From contig CM026403.1 of assembly GCA_014843695.1 (NCBI GenBank), positions 8,199,728 to 8,263,727 of the forward strand: a DNA stretch of 64,000 nucleotides. The letters are read 5' to 3'. Below, in pieces: positions 54,479 through 64,000 of this stretch (position 1 is its first letter; every line of letters starts with the position of its first letter). The position numbers were made by a program, and so were the translations under genes. The stretch comes from Archivesica marissinica (taxonomy: Eukaryota > Mollusca > Bivalvia > Venerida > Vesicomyidae). The notes below the pieces were generated by a model. The model worked only from the letters and a program-made list of their open reading frames with translations. It had not been told where the DNA came from and made no database searches.

Positions 54479-54933
54479 GAATGCAGGAGGTTTCGTCAAC
54501 TGGATGTTTCGTCAACAAGGCAATATAGAGGGAATTTGTTAAGAGGTTTCGTCAATGATGTGATTATGTGAGAGGTTTCGTCAATTAGGCGATTAAGCAA
54601 CAGTAATTGAAGCTTGCAAGCGTACAATGTAAGCCCTTTTTTCGAGATGCATGTCACATGCCAAAGCCAAGTAAAGATATATATATTCCACTGGAATCAG
54701 CGGATCTACCGGAAGATTTCTACACTGGGACTGTCAGCCATCTATAACAAATATACATCAAAATCACATAAAAATGAAAATAACACATAGATCTAGTTAA
54801 ATCAATTAACAATTAATGTCCACAACTAAGTCCTTGCCAATTAATAACTTACAAACATTTCACATCAAATGACGTCGTTGACGAAACCTCCAGGGTTGAC
54901 GAAACCTCTAGTTGACGAAACCTCCGACACCCC
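54479..54933. mobile_element. Palindromic element with seven GTTTCGTCAA motifs and 7-bp target duplication
   Basis: Left arm has four GTTTCGTCAA motifs (54490-54582), right arm three inverse ones (54877-54922). ATTTTAC flanks it at 54472-54478 and 54934-54940. The flanking DNA resembles 22290-22325, where CATTTTACTATC is uninterrupted. Confidence 0.8.
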
Positions 54934-55282
54934 ATTTTACTATCCAGACATTTTTCAAAGTCTAAACCTCAATTATGCGTAGCATATTTTCTTTTCTAAA
55001 AGTCTTTTTATAAATTAAAATTACATGATGAACACACATACCGTTGTTTGAATTCTGCACAGTCTATAACGTCTCTTGACACAATATTATACATGAAATC
55101 AACATTTAAATTTCATGGCAGAGTTTCGCCATTCCAAATCAGCCATTTTGAATATTTGATTGTTGCGAAAAACAAAATAGAACTAGAAATAGACGAAAAT
55201 AATTTATATCCGTGCCATTACGGTGAACCAAATACTCATATAGAAATAGATTTCTTTTAATATCCAATAGAGGCTTCTCGCG

Positions 55283-55290
55283 TGACGTCA
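55283..55290. promoter_or_regulatory. CRE-type TGACGTCA in the left end of the ISL2EU element
   Basis: A perfect palindromic CRE 18 bases inside the left terminus and 119 bases before the transposase ATG; a plausible promoter element. Confidence 0.4.
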
Positions 55291-55408
55291 TTGCTAATGC
55301 GTCTGCCATGTTGGAGTACATAAACACGCTCCACTAAACAAATTCAATACACACGTTCTGCAAGATTTCTTTTGTAAACACGGACAATAGGCACATTATT
55401 AACGGATA

Positions 55409-57578
55409 ATGGTTAACTTTTGTGGTGTATTCGGTTGTGCGAATCGGGGGAAAAGAGACAAGGTGTCATTTTATAGACTGCCTGCTGTAATTACTTCACA
55501 AGGCGAGAAAACAAATGAACTTTCCCAAAAAAGAAGAGAAACATGGCTGGCGCACATTAATAGAAGCATCACGCCGAGTAACTTGCAGTACACGAGGGTG
55601 TGTTCTGAACATTTTGTTACAGGTAAATTATCATTTTTATAATTCGACAGCTTTATAAATATGTAACGTTCATCATAATTCATATTGCCGAGTATCAATG
55701 AATGATGTTTTACAAGTTCTACCACTTACATCCCCGCCAGGTCAGGGGTTCGACATTAGAGGAAGAAAAACTGCAGATTTCCACACATTTTCTCCACAAA
55801 CATTCAAAGCTATGTTGCAAAATTGCGTCCAGTTTGATTAAATAGCCAGCACTGTATTATTAAGCTGAATAATTGTATGCCTAAGTCTGGGTGCCATAGT
55901 TTTTGATCAGTACATGTATATTTCTGATCTGTTGGAGTCGGACACCTCGCCTCAAGACATCTCGATCTCAAATTAAATACAATGAGGCAGGTTTTAGGTG
56001 ATATATATTATAGGATAGTAACTCTGCATGTGTATGTTACATTAATGTCAAACTCATTGCGGGGACCTAGATATATTTTCATTTATAATCCATATTTTCC
56101 TAGGCAGGCTTAGCCGACCTAAGCAGTTAACCAGTACTAAGCAATGTGTGTGAGGTGCCTCGCTCAATGACACTACATACGTGGCCTGACTGAGTATCAA
56201 ACCACGGACCGTTTGATTCCAAATCGGACACTCTACCACTGGGCCATGGACGATAGTATGGTTACACTTGTAGCAGTCACTTTGACACTGGTGATATTAA
56301 TTTATATGAAGGAATTCTTATTTTTATTTCAGGGAAACCATCAACATTGTATGATGCTACAAATCCAGATTGGGCACCAACATTAAAATTGGGCCATGAG
56401 AAAGTTGATGGACAATCAGCAGCTCAGGATGTGGACCGATATCACCGGACAGTCGACAGAGTTGAGAAGAGGAAACGGCAGCACGATGCTGCCCAGACTA
56501 TACCCCAACTGCAAATGGATGAATCCACTGAGACAGATCGTGAAGTGTCGTCACAAACTGAATTACATTCTGGTGCAATCCGCGGTATGGAGAATGAACT
56601 TCAACGTTTGTTGGTGGAAAATGCATATATTAAAGAAAAGTTAATAAATTGTACATTTGATCGGGCATTTTTCAAGGATGATAATGAGAAAGTGCGTTAT
56701 TACACTGGTGTCCCTAAATTTGACACCCTGGAAACATTCTCTTAACATTGTATGAATATCTGGAACCACATATTCCACAGTCGACTACATTGTCAAAATA
56801 CCAGCTTCTTGTAATGACAGTAATGAAGTTGAGACTCAACTTGTCGCATATGGATCTAGGAGTGAGATTTAGAATTACAAAATCTTCAGTCTCTAGATTA
56901 TTTTTAAATATGCTGGATGTAATGTATACAAGACTTAGGCCAATGATTCTTTGGCCTGATCGCGAACAGCTGAGGGAAACCATGCCAAATTGGTTGCCAA
57001 TGTGTTTTCGATCTCATTTTGGAACAGAGGTGGTAGTTATCATCGACTGCTTTGAGGTGTTTTTGGAGAGGCCATCCAATCTACAAGCACGTGCACTGAC
57101 CTGGTCGTCATATAAACATAATAATACTGTTAAATTCCTAATTGGAGTTACCCCACAAGGTACCATATCATTCATATCCGACGGCTGGGGTGGACGGACA
57201 AGTGACAAATATGTCACAGAAAATTCCAAATTTCTTGACAGGTTGCTTCCTAGTGATTTGGTGCTTGCGGACATGGGTTTTGACATAAGCGATAGTGTGG
57301 GTATGGTTGGGGCCAAACTAGCTATCCCAGTTTTTACAAAAGGAAAACTGCAACTAACTGGTAAGGACGTTGAACAAACGAGACGCATCGCCAATGTGCG
57401 AATTCATGTGGAAAGGGTGATTGGTTGTCTTCGGCAGAAATACACCATTCTCGAGGCAACTTTGCCTATTGACTATGTTTTGTCCTCAAATGGAGGCGCA
57501 TCCACCACATTGGATAAGATAGTCACAGTTTGTTGTGCTCTTGTTAACCTGTGCCCATCCGTTGTGCCATTCAACTGA
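55409..57578 (+). pseudogene. THAP-domain DDE (DDE_Tnp_4-like) transposase, frame-shifted
   Basis: Exon 1 (55409-55624) starts MVNFCGVFGCANRG and ends in CSEHFVTG, a C2CH THAP DNA-binding zinc finger. The intron has donor GTAAAT and acceptor TTTCAG. Exon 2 starts at about 56333 with KPSTLYDATNPDWAP, continues through a charged probable coiled coil (MENELQRLLVENAYIKEKL), and stops at 56743-56745. The catalytic domain continues in another frame from about 56733 ([14 protein letters not shown]) to 57578. The acidic triad is visible in the catalytic-domain frame counted from 56748: Asp100 in IIDCFE, Asp175 in LADMGFD, Glu222 in HVERVIG. The helix-turn-helix region [11 protein letters not shown] precedes it. 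A one-base frame break between coiled coil and catalytic domain is the only obvious lesion, so sequencing error remains possible. Confidence 0.85.
56031..56253 (-). mobile_element. SINE-D copy in the transposase intron
   Basis: Inverse orientation, inside the THAP transposase intron, with an internal AATCCATATTTT-containing insertion in the tail region. Confidence 0.83.
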
Positions 57579-57593
57579 TTAACTCATCACAAG

Positions 57594-57652
57594 CTCCTAG
57601 ATCCATATGCAACAAGTCGAGTCTCAACTTCATTACTGTCATTACAAGAAGC
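57594..57652 (-). repeat. 59-bp antisense copy of transposase coding sequence
   Basis: This stretch is the reverse complement of 56804-56862 with two mismatches over 59 bases. It starts 15 bases after the transposase stop codon. The sense arm encodes part of the catalytic domain ([19 protein letters not shown]). A transcript of the transposase running past its stop would hold both arms and could fold into a 59-bp stem with a 731-base loop. Confidence 0.9.
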
Positions 57653-57725
57653 GAGCTAACACATTTTTAAACTTCAAAATAATATTCCATGAGCATTAGT
57701 TTATAGATATTTAGTTTAGCTCAAT

Positions 57726-57858
57726 TACATGTATCATTCCTCATGGAATCCATCGCCATGCGTGAGAGAGAAGAGGAAATGTGGAATTTAAGTACACAAG
57801 CTTAACAGCTAGTCAGGCCTATCACACTCGAAGCAAATGCGTTATCGCAACTTCCGGG
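57726..57858 (-). mobile_element. SINE-E copy inside the ISL2EU element
   Basis: Shortened inverse copy with CATGGAATCCATCGCCATGC and GTGGAATTTAAG, lying between the convergent transposon genes. Confidence 0.75.
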
Positions 57859-58481
57859 TAGAAACTGTTGCTCTTGGAATATTATTTGGAAATTTGCACA
57901 ATCTTCAAGCATGTGATATGTACAATGTAGCACCATGAATTTGTTTAGCAATATCCATGTAGTGTATATATAAATTATATACATACATACATAATGAAGA
58001 ATAAGATTATAATGCAATTGATTCTGGTTTTATTTTGTGTCTATCATCATGCCCCAGTAAATGCCTACTACCAGCATATGAAACATGTAATTAGGCAATA
58101 ACAAATATATGTATAGAATCTCCATGCGTCCCTGAAATAAAATTTACTAACATATTTTTTATTTATATACCGTAATAATGTATTTCAGAAAAATATTTCG
58201 TTTTTTTGTGTGTGTTTCAGTCGATAACCGGAAACGCATATATTTCAGTTCTTAGATAGTTCATGCTAGACAGTTAGTGTCATCGAGTCTTTACTGTATT
58301 GAACAATTGTGTTTAATGCCAATAAACTCTGAAACTGAAAATGTGTTGCGGAGGCCAATTAAAGTGTCCCATATAAAACAAACATTAGATACTTTTATTT
58401 TCTTTTCACGTAACGCCTGTTCTATTTTTTCCTGGATTTTACCCTTTTGTTCTGCTCAAGTTTACGACAGTCGGGGCAGCA

Positions 58482-60987
58482 CTATTTGCCTTTCGGAACA
58501 TTCTTAATTTTCAAACAAGACAAATGAAACCATTCAACTTTGCAGTTTTGATCATCGCATCCAATCATTTCATCTATATCCTCGGGCCCCCTACAATAGC
58601 AGTAAACATCTACCCCATCAGTAGCAGATGATGATTGAGCTGGCTGGTTAGTAGTATCCGACATGGCACCAAGCATATAGCCAGTTTTCGTATAAAACTT
58701 TCCTACCAGTTCTGGCAGAATTGCTTTGTGGAAGAAAAGATCGGATTGATCAATGATTTCCTGCCACATTGTTTCATTTGGCACAATCCTCTCGACATGC
58801 AAGTCTTGTTCTGTCCACAAAACAAAATCTGCATACTCGACACCAGTAACATGTATCTGGTACATGTAAGCATGGTCAGTTCTCAATGCTATTATGCCTG
58901 CATTATCTGTAATGCATGTACGTACTTTATTTGTACAATAGTCCTGAATAGAACTGTTACGTGCACAGTAGGGGCATTTAATTTCGACTACACCAGCACC
59001 GCAACAGTCGCATGTAATACGTCCATCTGGAGATGCACCAATGTGGGGGTATGCTGGGTTCAGTACCAATCCTGATGCAGATAACTGGAAGTTATCATGT
59101 ATGGCAGACATTTGCTCAATGTATACATGCCTGGCTGTAGCTTCATGTTTGCATCCCCATTCCACAGCATGATTACTGAATGTGGCTGAAGTACATGCAG
59201 GATAGCATATACTTCTGATAAGGGATTGCGATGGTTGATCAGGATTGGACTTGCAGACACTTTTCATTTTGGAAGCTGTCACTCGTCCGGCTCTAAACCT
59301 GAACCACATTTTATTGTCCGCCTGGGATTGAGTAGCTTGTTCCACTGCCACCGCTTGATCCTGTGTCAAGCTCAGCTCAATTTTCTGGCAATATTCTAGC
59401 AGCTCATTGAATTGAAGTTTCACACATTCAGGCTTATACAAATCTGTCAATATTGTTGGGTAATGAATAATTTAAAATATAAATAATAATAAATCTCCAG
59501 AGAGCAAAGTTGGTTTAAATAACTGACAATGAACTGGCACAATACTAAGAATGGCTGCATTACAACTGTTTGAGCTTAACTTTTGAAAGAGTGTCGCAAG
59601 ATCCTCAGTTGTCGGATCTGGTACTTGTTTCATTTTTCGCTTAGCAGGTGTCTGAACACTATCAGTAGTTATAAGCTCGTCAATCTGCTTTTTTTTTGTC
59701 TTTGTCGACGTGAAATCCATTTCAGCCACAGGTTTATAGACAACAGTTTTCATGGCTGTTGGTAGCTTCCAATAGGCTGCTTCCTGTGTAACAGTTTTTG
59801 AGTCACGAATTCTCACTTTAGTCTCAACGTAGAACAACATCGCACTAATGTGTGTACACGTTTCTCCCAAACCTGCCATACAATCACAGTGACCGAAAAG
59901 TACCATTCCATTTTGTTCAGCAATTATCCACGGCTTCAGTGGTGTGTCTCTTGGCCTTTGGGAATGCAGCACCTGCAAGTAAAGTTTAGAAGACTAATTA
60001 AGAGTGTGATCGGGTTGGGGTATCGGAGCTGTAATCTCAAGCTGACATGGTCTATCATACTTGTAAGAACAGATTGCCTTTTATAGTACTTAAATTGTAA
60101 TTTTGGATAAAATTAAACAAATTTACAGACAACAAATTAATTGAAACGTCCAGGCAGTCTATATTTCGTTACCGCCTCGATCATTAGCGTTATTTTGCAT
60201 CTACTGTGAGCGATTTCCTATTCTGGCAGACAATAATGTGTTTACTACAGGTATGGATCAGTTCTGGAACTTCTGGTTAGATCTAATAAGGGCACACCAG
60301 GCAGCTCACACAAAGCCTGTGCCACTCAGTACTTCCATCAGGAAGATGATATAAGTTCACAGACCAGGACTGTATACTAGAAAGTCACCCATATTGATAT
60401 AACATGCATATAATGAATGGTCCTGTCCACTTTTAATCAGGACATGTCCACTTTAAATCAGGGCTTGTCCATTTTAAATTGAGACCTGTCCATTTTCAGA
60501 GGGGACAAGCTCTGTGCCGATCTGTTAAAATATTTCCGTGAACACTGATATAATCACTGATAATGTCCAACATGTTTCCATGACTGGAGGTGTGTAAATT
60601 CGGACACATTTACTGCTACTGTTCTATGTGTGATGAATAATGAATATATGTACATACCCTTCCAATAACGACGTGTTTGTTGTTAATTTCAATCGCCGAT
60701 ACATCCCTCACCCACCCGCTAACGAACTGGTTGTATGCGTCTAGTCCTTTGTAACAACGTAGGTCAGCCATTGTATATGGGCTGGGACTGAACACGAGAT
60801 AGTTTACAATGTCGGGATATGTAATTGCTGGCAACAGATCGGGAGCGTCACTTAACCGATTGCGTTGGATAGTGTATGGATCAATGTTACTAATACAGCT
60901 GATTTTCCGAAGATATCTTTCTCGTGCACTCAAATCTAAGCAATCAAAATACTTTGATTTCGCTATTTCCGCGTTGCAATTCGCCAT
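58482..60987 (-). pseudogene. SWIM zinc finger / YqaJ-type nuclease / PHD finger protein of the ISL2EU element, disrupted
   Basis: Exon 1 (60987-60658, 110 codons) starts MANCNAEIAK and ends VVIGR with donor GTATGT. Exon 2 begins at 59972 after TTGCAG, phase 0. It contains a SWIM finger (HCDCMAG then CTHISAM, pattern CxC..CxH). The nuclease part has YqaJ/lambda-exonuclease-like motifs: RAGRVTASK, EWGCKHE, IGASPDG and VEIKCP, giving a PD-(D/E)xK core. The end is a PHD finger (CYC, CDDQNC, WFHLSC). Two lesions are visible. The frame breaks between 59471 and 59450. A TAG at 58482-58484 sits where PHD fingers normally have Trp before the last CxxC pair; the missing CPDC motif follows at once in frame. 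The partner role of YqaJ nucleases in ISL2EU transposition is not established. Confidence 0.82.
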
Positions 60988-61010
60988 ATTGGAATTTGTG
61001 TATGTAATCC

Positions 61011-61021
61011 AAGATGGCGGC
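61011..61021 (+). promoter_or_regulatory. YY1-type AAGATGGCGGC in the right end of the ISL2EU element
   Basis: Matches the YY1 core between the right terminus and the ATG of the nuclease gene, 24 bases from that start. A related CCAT motif (GCCATGTTGG) lies near the left terminus. Confidence 0.4.
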
Positions 61022-61070
61022 GCCTCGTTTTCGAGTTCGATTTATAGCCTGCGTAGGAAGCCTCTATTGT

Positions 61071-62330
61071 TCATACGCATGAAATGTACTAAATAATAAA
61101 TCCTGCGCAGATGCAAATACGTAACGCAATGGCTCCGACGTCTTGCAAGATTGTGTAGAAAAAATTATCTTTTGTTCAGCGTGTAGATATTAAAAATCAG
61201 CGACCATCAGCGAGGTATATTTTTTTCCCTTCCAACTAACAAGCCCCGGGAGTGTGGCCATCACACGATGTTAGTTAGCATTTATATGTCGTGAGTAGTG
61301 GGTTGGGTATTGTTTAAGTTGCATTCCTGTCTTTTTTAATAGAGGGGGGTGTCCTAGGATAGAGGTACGAGACCTTTCGTGGCTTATGGATAAAATTTCA
61401 AGTTCCTGTTGTCTGTGGAAGTAAAATGTCAAATGCCTTAGTGCTGCTTAGTACGAGTAGTTTCATAGTTTTTCCAAGCTGAATGTAAGTCCTCCAGGAC
61501 ACTAACGCCCAGCGAAAACGACAGCATTGCATTTCCTGCTGTTCATGATGAAATGTGCCATTCTGGTGTTATTTGACTGATCTCCATCAAATAAAAAGTA
61601 TTTATTTGTTGATATATGGTCTTCCGGTCGGGACCATTTGTTGATAGAATAAGGTCTTCCGATCGGGGACCAGAAGGGCATATTAGTGATCTGGTTGATT
61701 TTACTTTTTTTGTCGATGTTTCTGCATGCATGTTTCATTTCCGTTGCCATAAACATTACTTACCGTACTATATGACCATAGGGCAAACAAAAATAATTTG
61801 TTTCTTGTGCCTTAGGGTCTTTCCTAACTGCCACACTATGAACATGTCTCAACATCCTAAGTATTGCAGACTTGAATTGTTAATTTACATGTAGGAGAAA
61901 TCTATCCCACTATGACATCCCCTCTAATCCGAACCCCCCCAACCAAACTTTACCTATAGAGGGGTTTCAGTGTACATTGAAACAGTTGCACCAAATGTTG
62001 GCCTCGTCTCAAAGACAAGGTAGAATCCCTATTCTTAAATTTATTATTCTTATTAATATTATCTAAATAAAGTTCTTATGAAACAAAGAATACAACTGAA
62101 TTCTTTCCAACATCAATGTACCGATCTGGGACAGTCTCCCAGAAGAAATAGTGTGCAATTAGATGGTGAACGACTTGAAGCCAAGACTTGACTACCAGAT
62201 TTAATATCGATCAAGTATATTGAACTCACAAAACATTAAATATATACCAATTTAATACATTAAATGCAACCGGAACGAACAAGGGTACTATTTAAGTGTT
62301 GACGCTTACACAATTTGGAATGAACCTAAG
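61071..62330. other. Region between the transposon and PRPF8
   Basis: Two imperfect copies of GGTCTTCCGGTCGGGACCA-like sequence at 61618 and 61651. The open frames here have no support. The non-coding first exon of PRPF8 may lie here. Confidence 0.4.
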
Positions 62331-62582
62331 CAGGGTTCCCTTCCTCTGTCTGAATGTTTGTCTGTGCCACTTCTGTTGCCAATTGAAAAACACTGGAGCC
62401 AATTAAAAAAACTTGGAGCCCCAAGAGACATACTGTATAGTTCACAAATAAATATTTGAAGCCATATATTTGACAAAACATGTGTCAAAAAAAAGATTGC
62501 GCCAAATATTTTCGCCAACTCACAAAATTTAGCCCCGATATTTGTTTTTTGTCGCAATTGGCGACCGACAGTGGGAACCCTG
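62331..62582. mobile_element. MITE with CAGGGTTCCC termini
   Basis: Ends CAGGGTTCCC and GGGAACCCTG flanked by CTAAG on both sides. Related end fragments occur at 15530-15610 (GTCGGTCGCCAATGG) and 16368-16441. Confidence 0.75.
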
Positions 62583-62730
62583 CTAAGTAAGTGAATAATT
62601 ATTGTAATGTACATGTAGGTAGCATTCTGCTCCCAGGTAAGGCACCTCACTGCTTTCATATGAGCAACACAGTTGAACATGCGTTAAAATTTAATATTCC
62701 TCATTGAGCATTGTAATATCTTCGTTGCAG

Positions 62731-63524
62731 CCAGCAAAGCTTATCCGAGAGATAAGCTGTAGCCATGGCTTACAACTATGTGATTGGGCCCGGTGGGCAG
62801 CCCATCATACTGGGGCAGGTGCAGATGATACAGCCCCTGATGCAGGTGTCCGGGGCCCCATCACAGATGCAGCAGATGAACCCCCCAGCCCCACCTCAAC
62901 AGTCACAACAGTCACAACAGTCACAACAATCCCAGCAGCCCAAAATGCCAGAGTATATGTCGGAGGAGAAACTGCAAGATAAAGGTAGTTATTTTTTGCA
63001 GCATATGTAAGCATCCGTAATATTAATGTTTAAAATACTCTCTCGTTTTCACTGATGAAAGCATATATGTGTTCATTCCTGTGAGAGAAAACTACTACTG
63101 TCTGATCTAGCGACAATTTCCCAGCCTGTGGATCAAATCAAGTTGCATTGATGAGAAGCGGGCGTGCTAACCACTGCGCTAATTGGACAGCCTGATGACC
63201 TAATAAAGTTAGACATCCAGACCTAGAGTTCTGATGGTTGTACTTCGCAAAGAACCCAAATGCAGACACAGTGGTTTAATGACATTTACAACATACAGAT
63301 CATTGTTATCATGTCTTCCTCCATCTTGTGTTTATAAAAAAAATTGTTCTTTTAGCAAGAAAATGGCAGCAGTTACAGTCAAAGAGATACAGCGAGAAGA
63401 GGAAGTTTGGATTTGTGGACGCCCAGAAAGAGGACATGCCACCGGAACATGTGAGAAAGATCATCCGTGATCACGGAGATATGACAAACAGGAAGTTCAG
63501 ACATGACAAACGTGTATATCTTGG
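62731..63524 (+). CDS. PRPF8: PRPF8 (spliceosome core protein Prp8), first two coding exons; gene continues beyond the window
   Basis: A splice acceptor ends at 62730, a 34-base leader follows, and the ATG is at 62765. Coding exon 1 (62765-62984) ends in [11 protein letters not shown] with donor GTAGTT. Coding exon 2 (63356-63524) reads [20 protein letters not shown] through [18 protein letters not shown] to VYLG, with donor GTATGT. Phases match (1, then 2). This is nearly identical to the N-terminus of human PRPF8, the U5 snRNP protein that organises the spliceosome active site. The first 62 residues are unlike the short human start (about 22 residues): they are Gly/Pro/Gln-rich and end in several SQQ repeats. 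Because the acceptor precedes the ATG, a non-coding first exon should lie upstream. About 95% of the protein is outside the window. Confidence 0.97.
63152..63196 (-). mobile_element. SINE-C head fragment, PRPF8 intron
   Basis: About 45 bases matching the inverted SINE-C head (CTAACCACTGCGCTAATTGG). Body and tail are absent. Confidence 0.65.
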
Positions 63525-64000
63525 GTATGTGACACTTTGTTTTTTTAGAAACGATGTAAACACATAAATCTGTGGTTTATTATCTATTGTACTTCAAACT
63601 TGATCATTTTGGGAAGAATGAATTATCAATTTATGGATGTACAGTCTATGCGAAAGACCTCAAAAATTTACTGGACATTCGGTCTGGTAAACCTTGAACT
63701 TATACCAGACCGAATGAAATTATACTGTCCCGGAAAAAAAATGTAATTCATCAGATATATACTGGTCTCGTCTTTTAGAAACACTTCATATGCTTTATAA
63801 TAACCTTAAGCCAGGATCAATAAGGATACAGATACATGTACATAATAAACCATTACTTATTTATCTGCTACAATGTGGAGGTCCCAAGGACCAAATCTAA
63901 TGGTGAAATAACTTGGTGTCCAACCCATTTGTGTGTGTATGTAATTTTTGTAAGATTGTATTGAATTCTGCTTGATCATGTTTATGTGTACATATGCAAT
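63525..64000. other. PRPF8 intron 2
   Basis: Only the 13-bp hairpin is notable; the third coding exon is not reached. Confidence 0.7.
63677..63715. repeat. 13-bp perfect inverted repeat, PRPF8 intron
   Basis: ATTCGGTCTGGTA and its inverse separated by 13 bases. Confidence 0.85.

Larger units (their letters stand above)
55265..61070. mobile_element. ISL2EU-type DNA transposon with two convergent genes
   Basis: The element is bounded by inverted terminal sequence CAATAGAGGCTTC at 55265-55277 and its reverse complement at 61058-61070. It contains a plus-strand THAP/DDE transposase (55409-57578) and a minus-strand YqaJ-type nuclease gene (58482-60987). In Repbase usage, paired transposase and YqaJ genes define the ISL2EU group; that family call is from knowledge, not from a search. 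Two SINE insertions, at 56031-56253 in the transposase intron and 57726-57858 between the genes, show it is not recent. Both genes carry reading-frame damage, so this copy is probably not autonomous as sequenced. The target-site duplication is not resolved. Confidence 0.82.

Noticed and set aside
55048..55260. 70-codon frame just left of the ISL2EU element
   Set aside because: No recognised domain, no splice context, AT-rich composition like random sequence.
58635..59075. 146-codon plus-strand frame
   Set aside because: Shadow of the YqaJ nuclease gene on the other strand.
62805..63014. Minus-strand 69-codon frame over PRPF8 exon 1
   Set aside because: Opposite-strand shadow of the GC-richer, Gln-rich coding exon.

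Overview
The window is nuclear DNA of a metazoan, most likely a bivalve or other mollusc. The evidence is spliced genes of animal families (CHTOP, MAPKAPK5, PRPF8), an AT-rich background, and a dense load of tRNA-derived SINEs, MITEs and minisatellites. The species cannot be fixed from the sequence. A run of 1000 N at 44239-45238 is an assembly gap inside a satellite.

Layout. (1) 5799-14132, minus strand: a CHTOP homologue (mRNA-export and PRMT1-target protein), five coding exons, with a 31-bp minisatellite in its last visible intron. Its C-terminal signature is absent, and its last visible stop overlaps a good splice donor. (2) 14215-15257: a hAT-type element with a perfect 8-bp target duplication. 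(3) 17405-20450, minus strand: a dead Jockey/CR1/L2-type LINE whose 3' hairpin tail is shared with a SINE family in the window. (4) 22008-48529, plus strand: a complete MAPKAPK5 (MK5/PRAK) gene, 13 coding exons, 482 residues predicted, with K51, D148 and phosphosite T182 at the positions they have in human MK5. Its introns are a minisatellite hot spot. In three introns the array is made of the 3' end of the preceding exon together with its 5' splice site. In intron 6 the 57-bp unit is exactly 19 in-frame codons of the activation segment. Intron 10 is filled by more than 80 copies of an 80-bp tRNA-like satellite. (5) 55265-61070: an ISL2EU-type DNA transposon with two convergent genes, a THAP-domain DDE transposase and a SWIM/YqaJ-nuclease/PHD-finger protein. 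Both reading frames are damaged. A 59-bp antisense copy of transposase coding sequence lies just after the transposase stop. (6) 62731-63524, plus strand: the first two coding exons of PRPF8, the spliceosome core protein, with an unusually long Gln-rich start.

Most of the remaining sequence is mobile DNA: five tRNA-derived SINE families (called A to E here), a TA-targeting palindromic MITE with about ten copies, a TTAA-targeting MITE family and several smaller inverted-repeat elements. Many are nested and give a readable order of insertion. No genuine tRNA, rRNA or CRISPR was seen; the tRNA-like sequences are SINE heads or satellite units.
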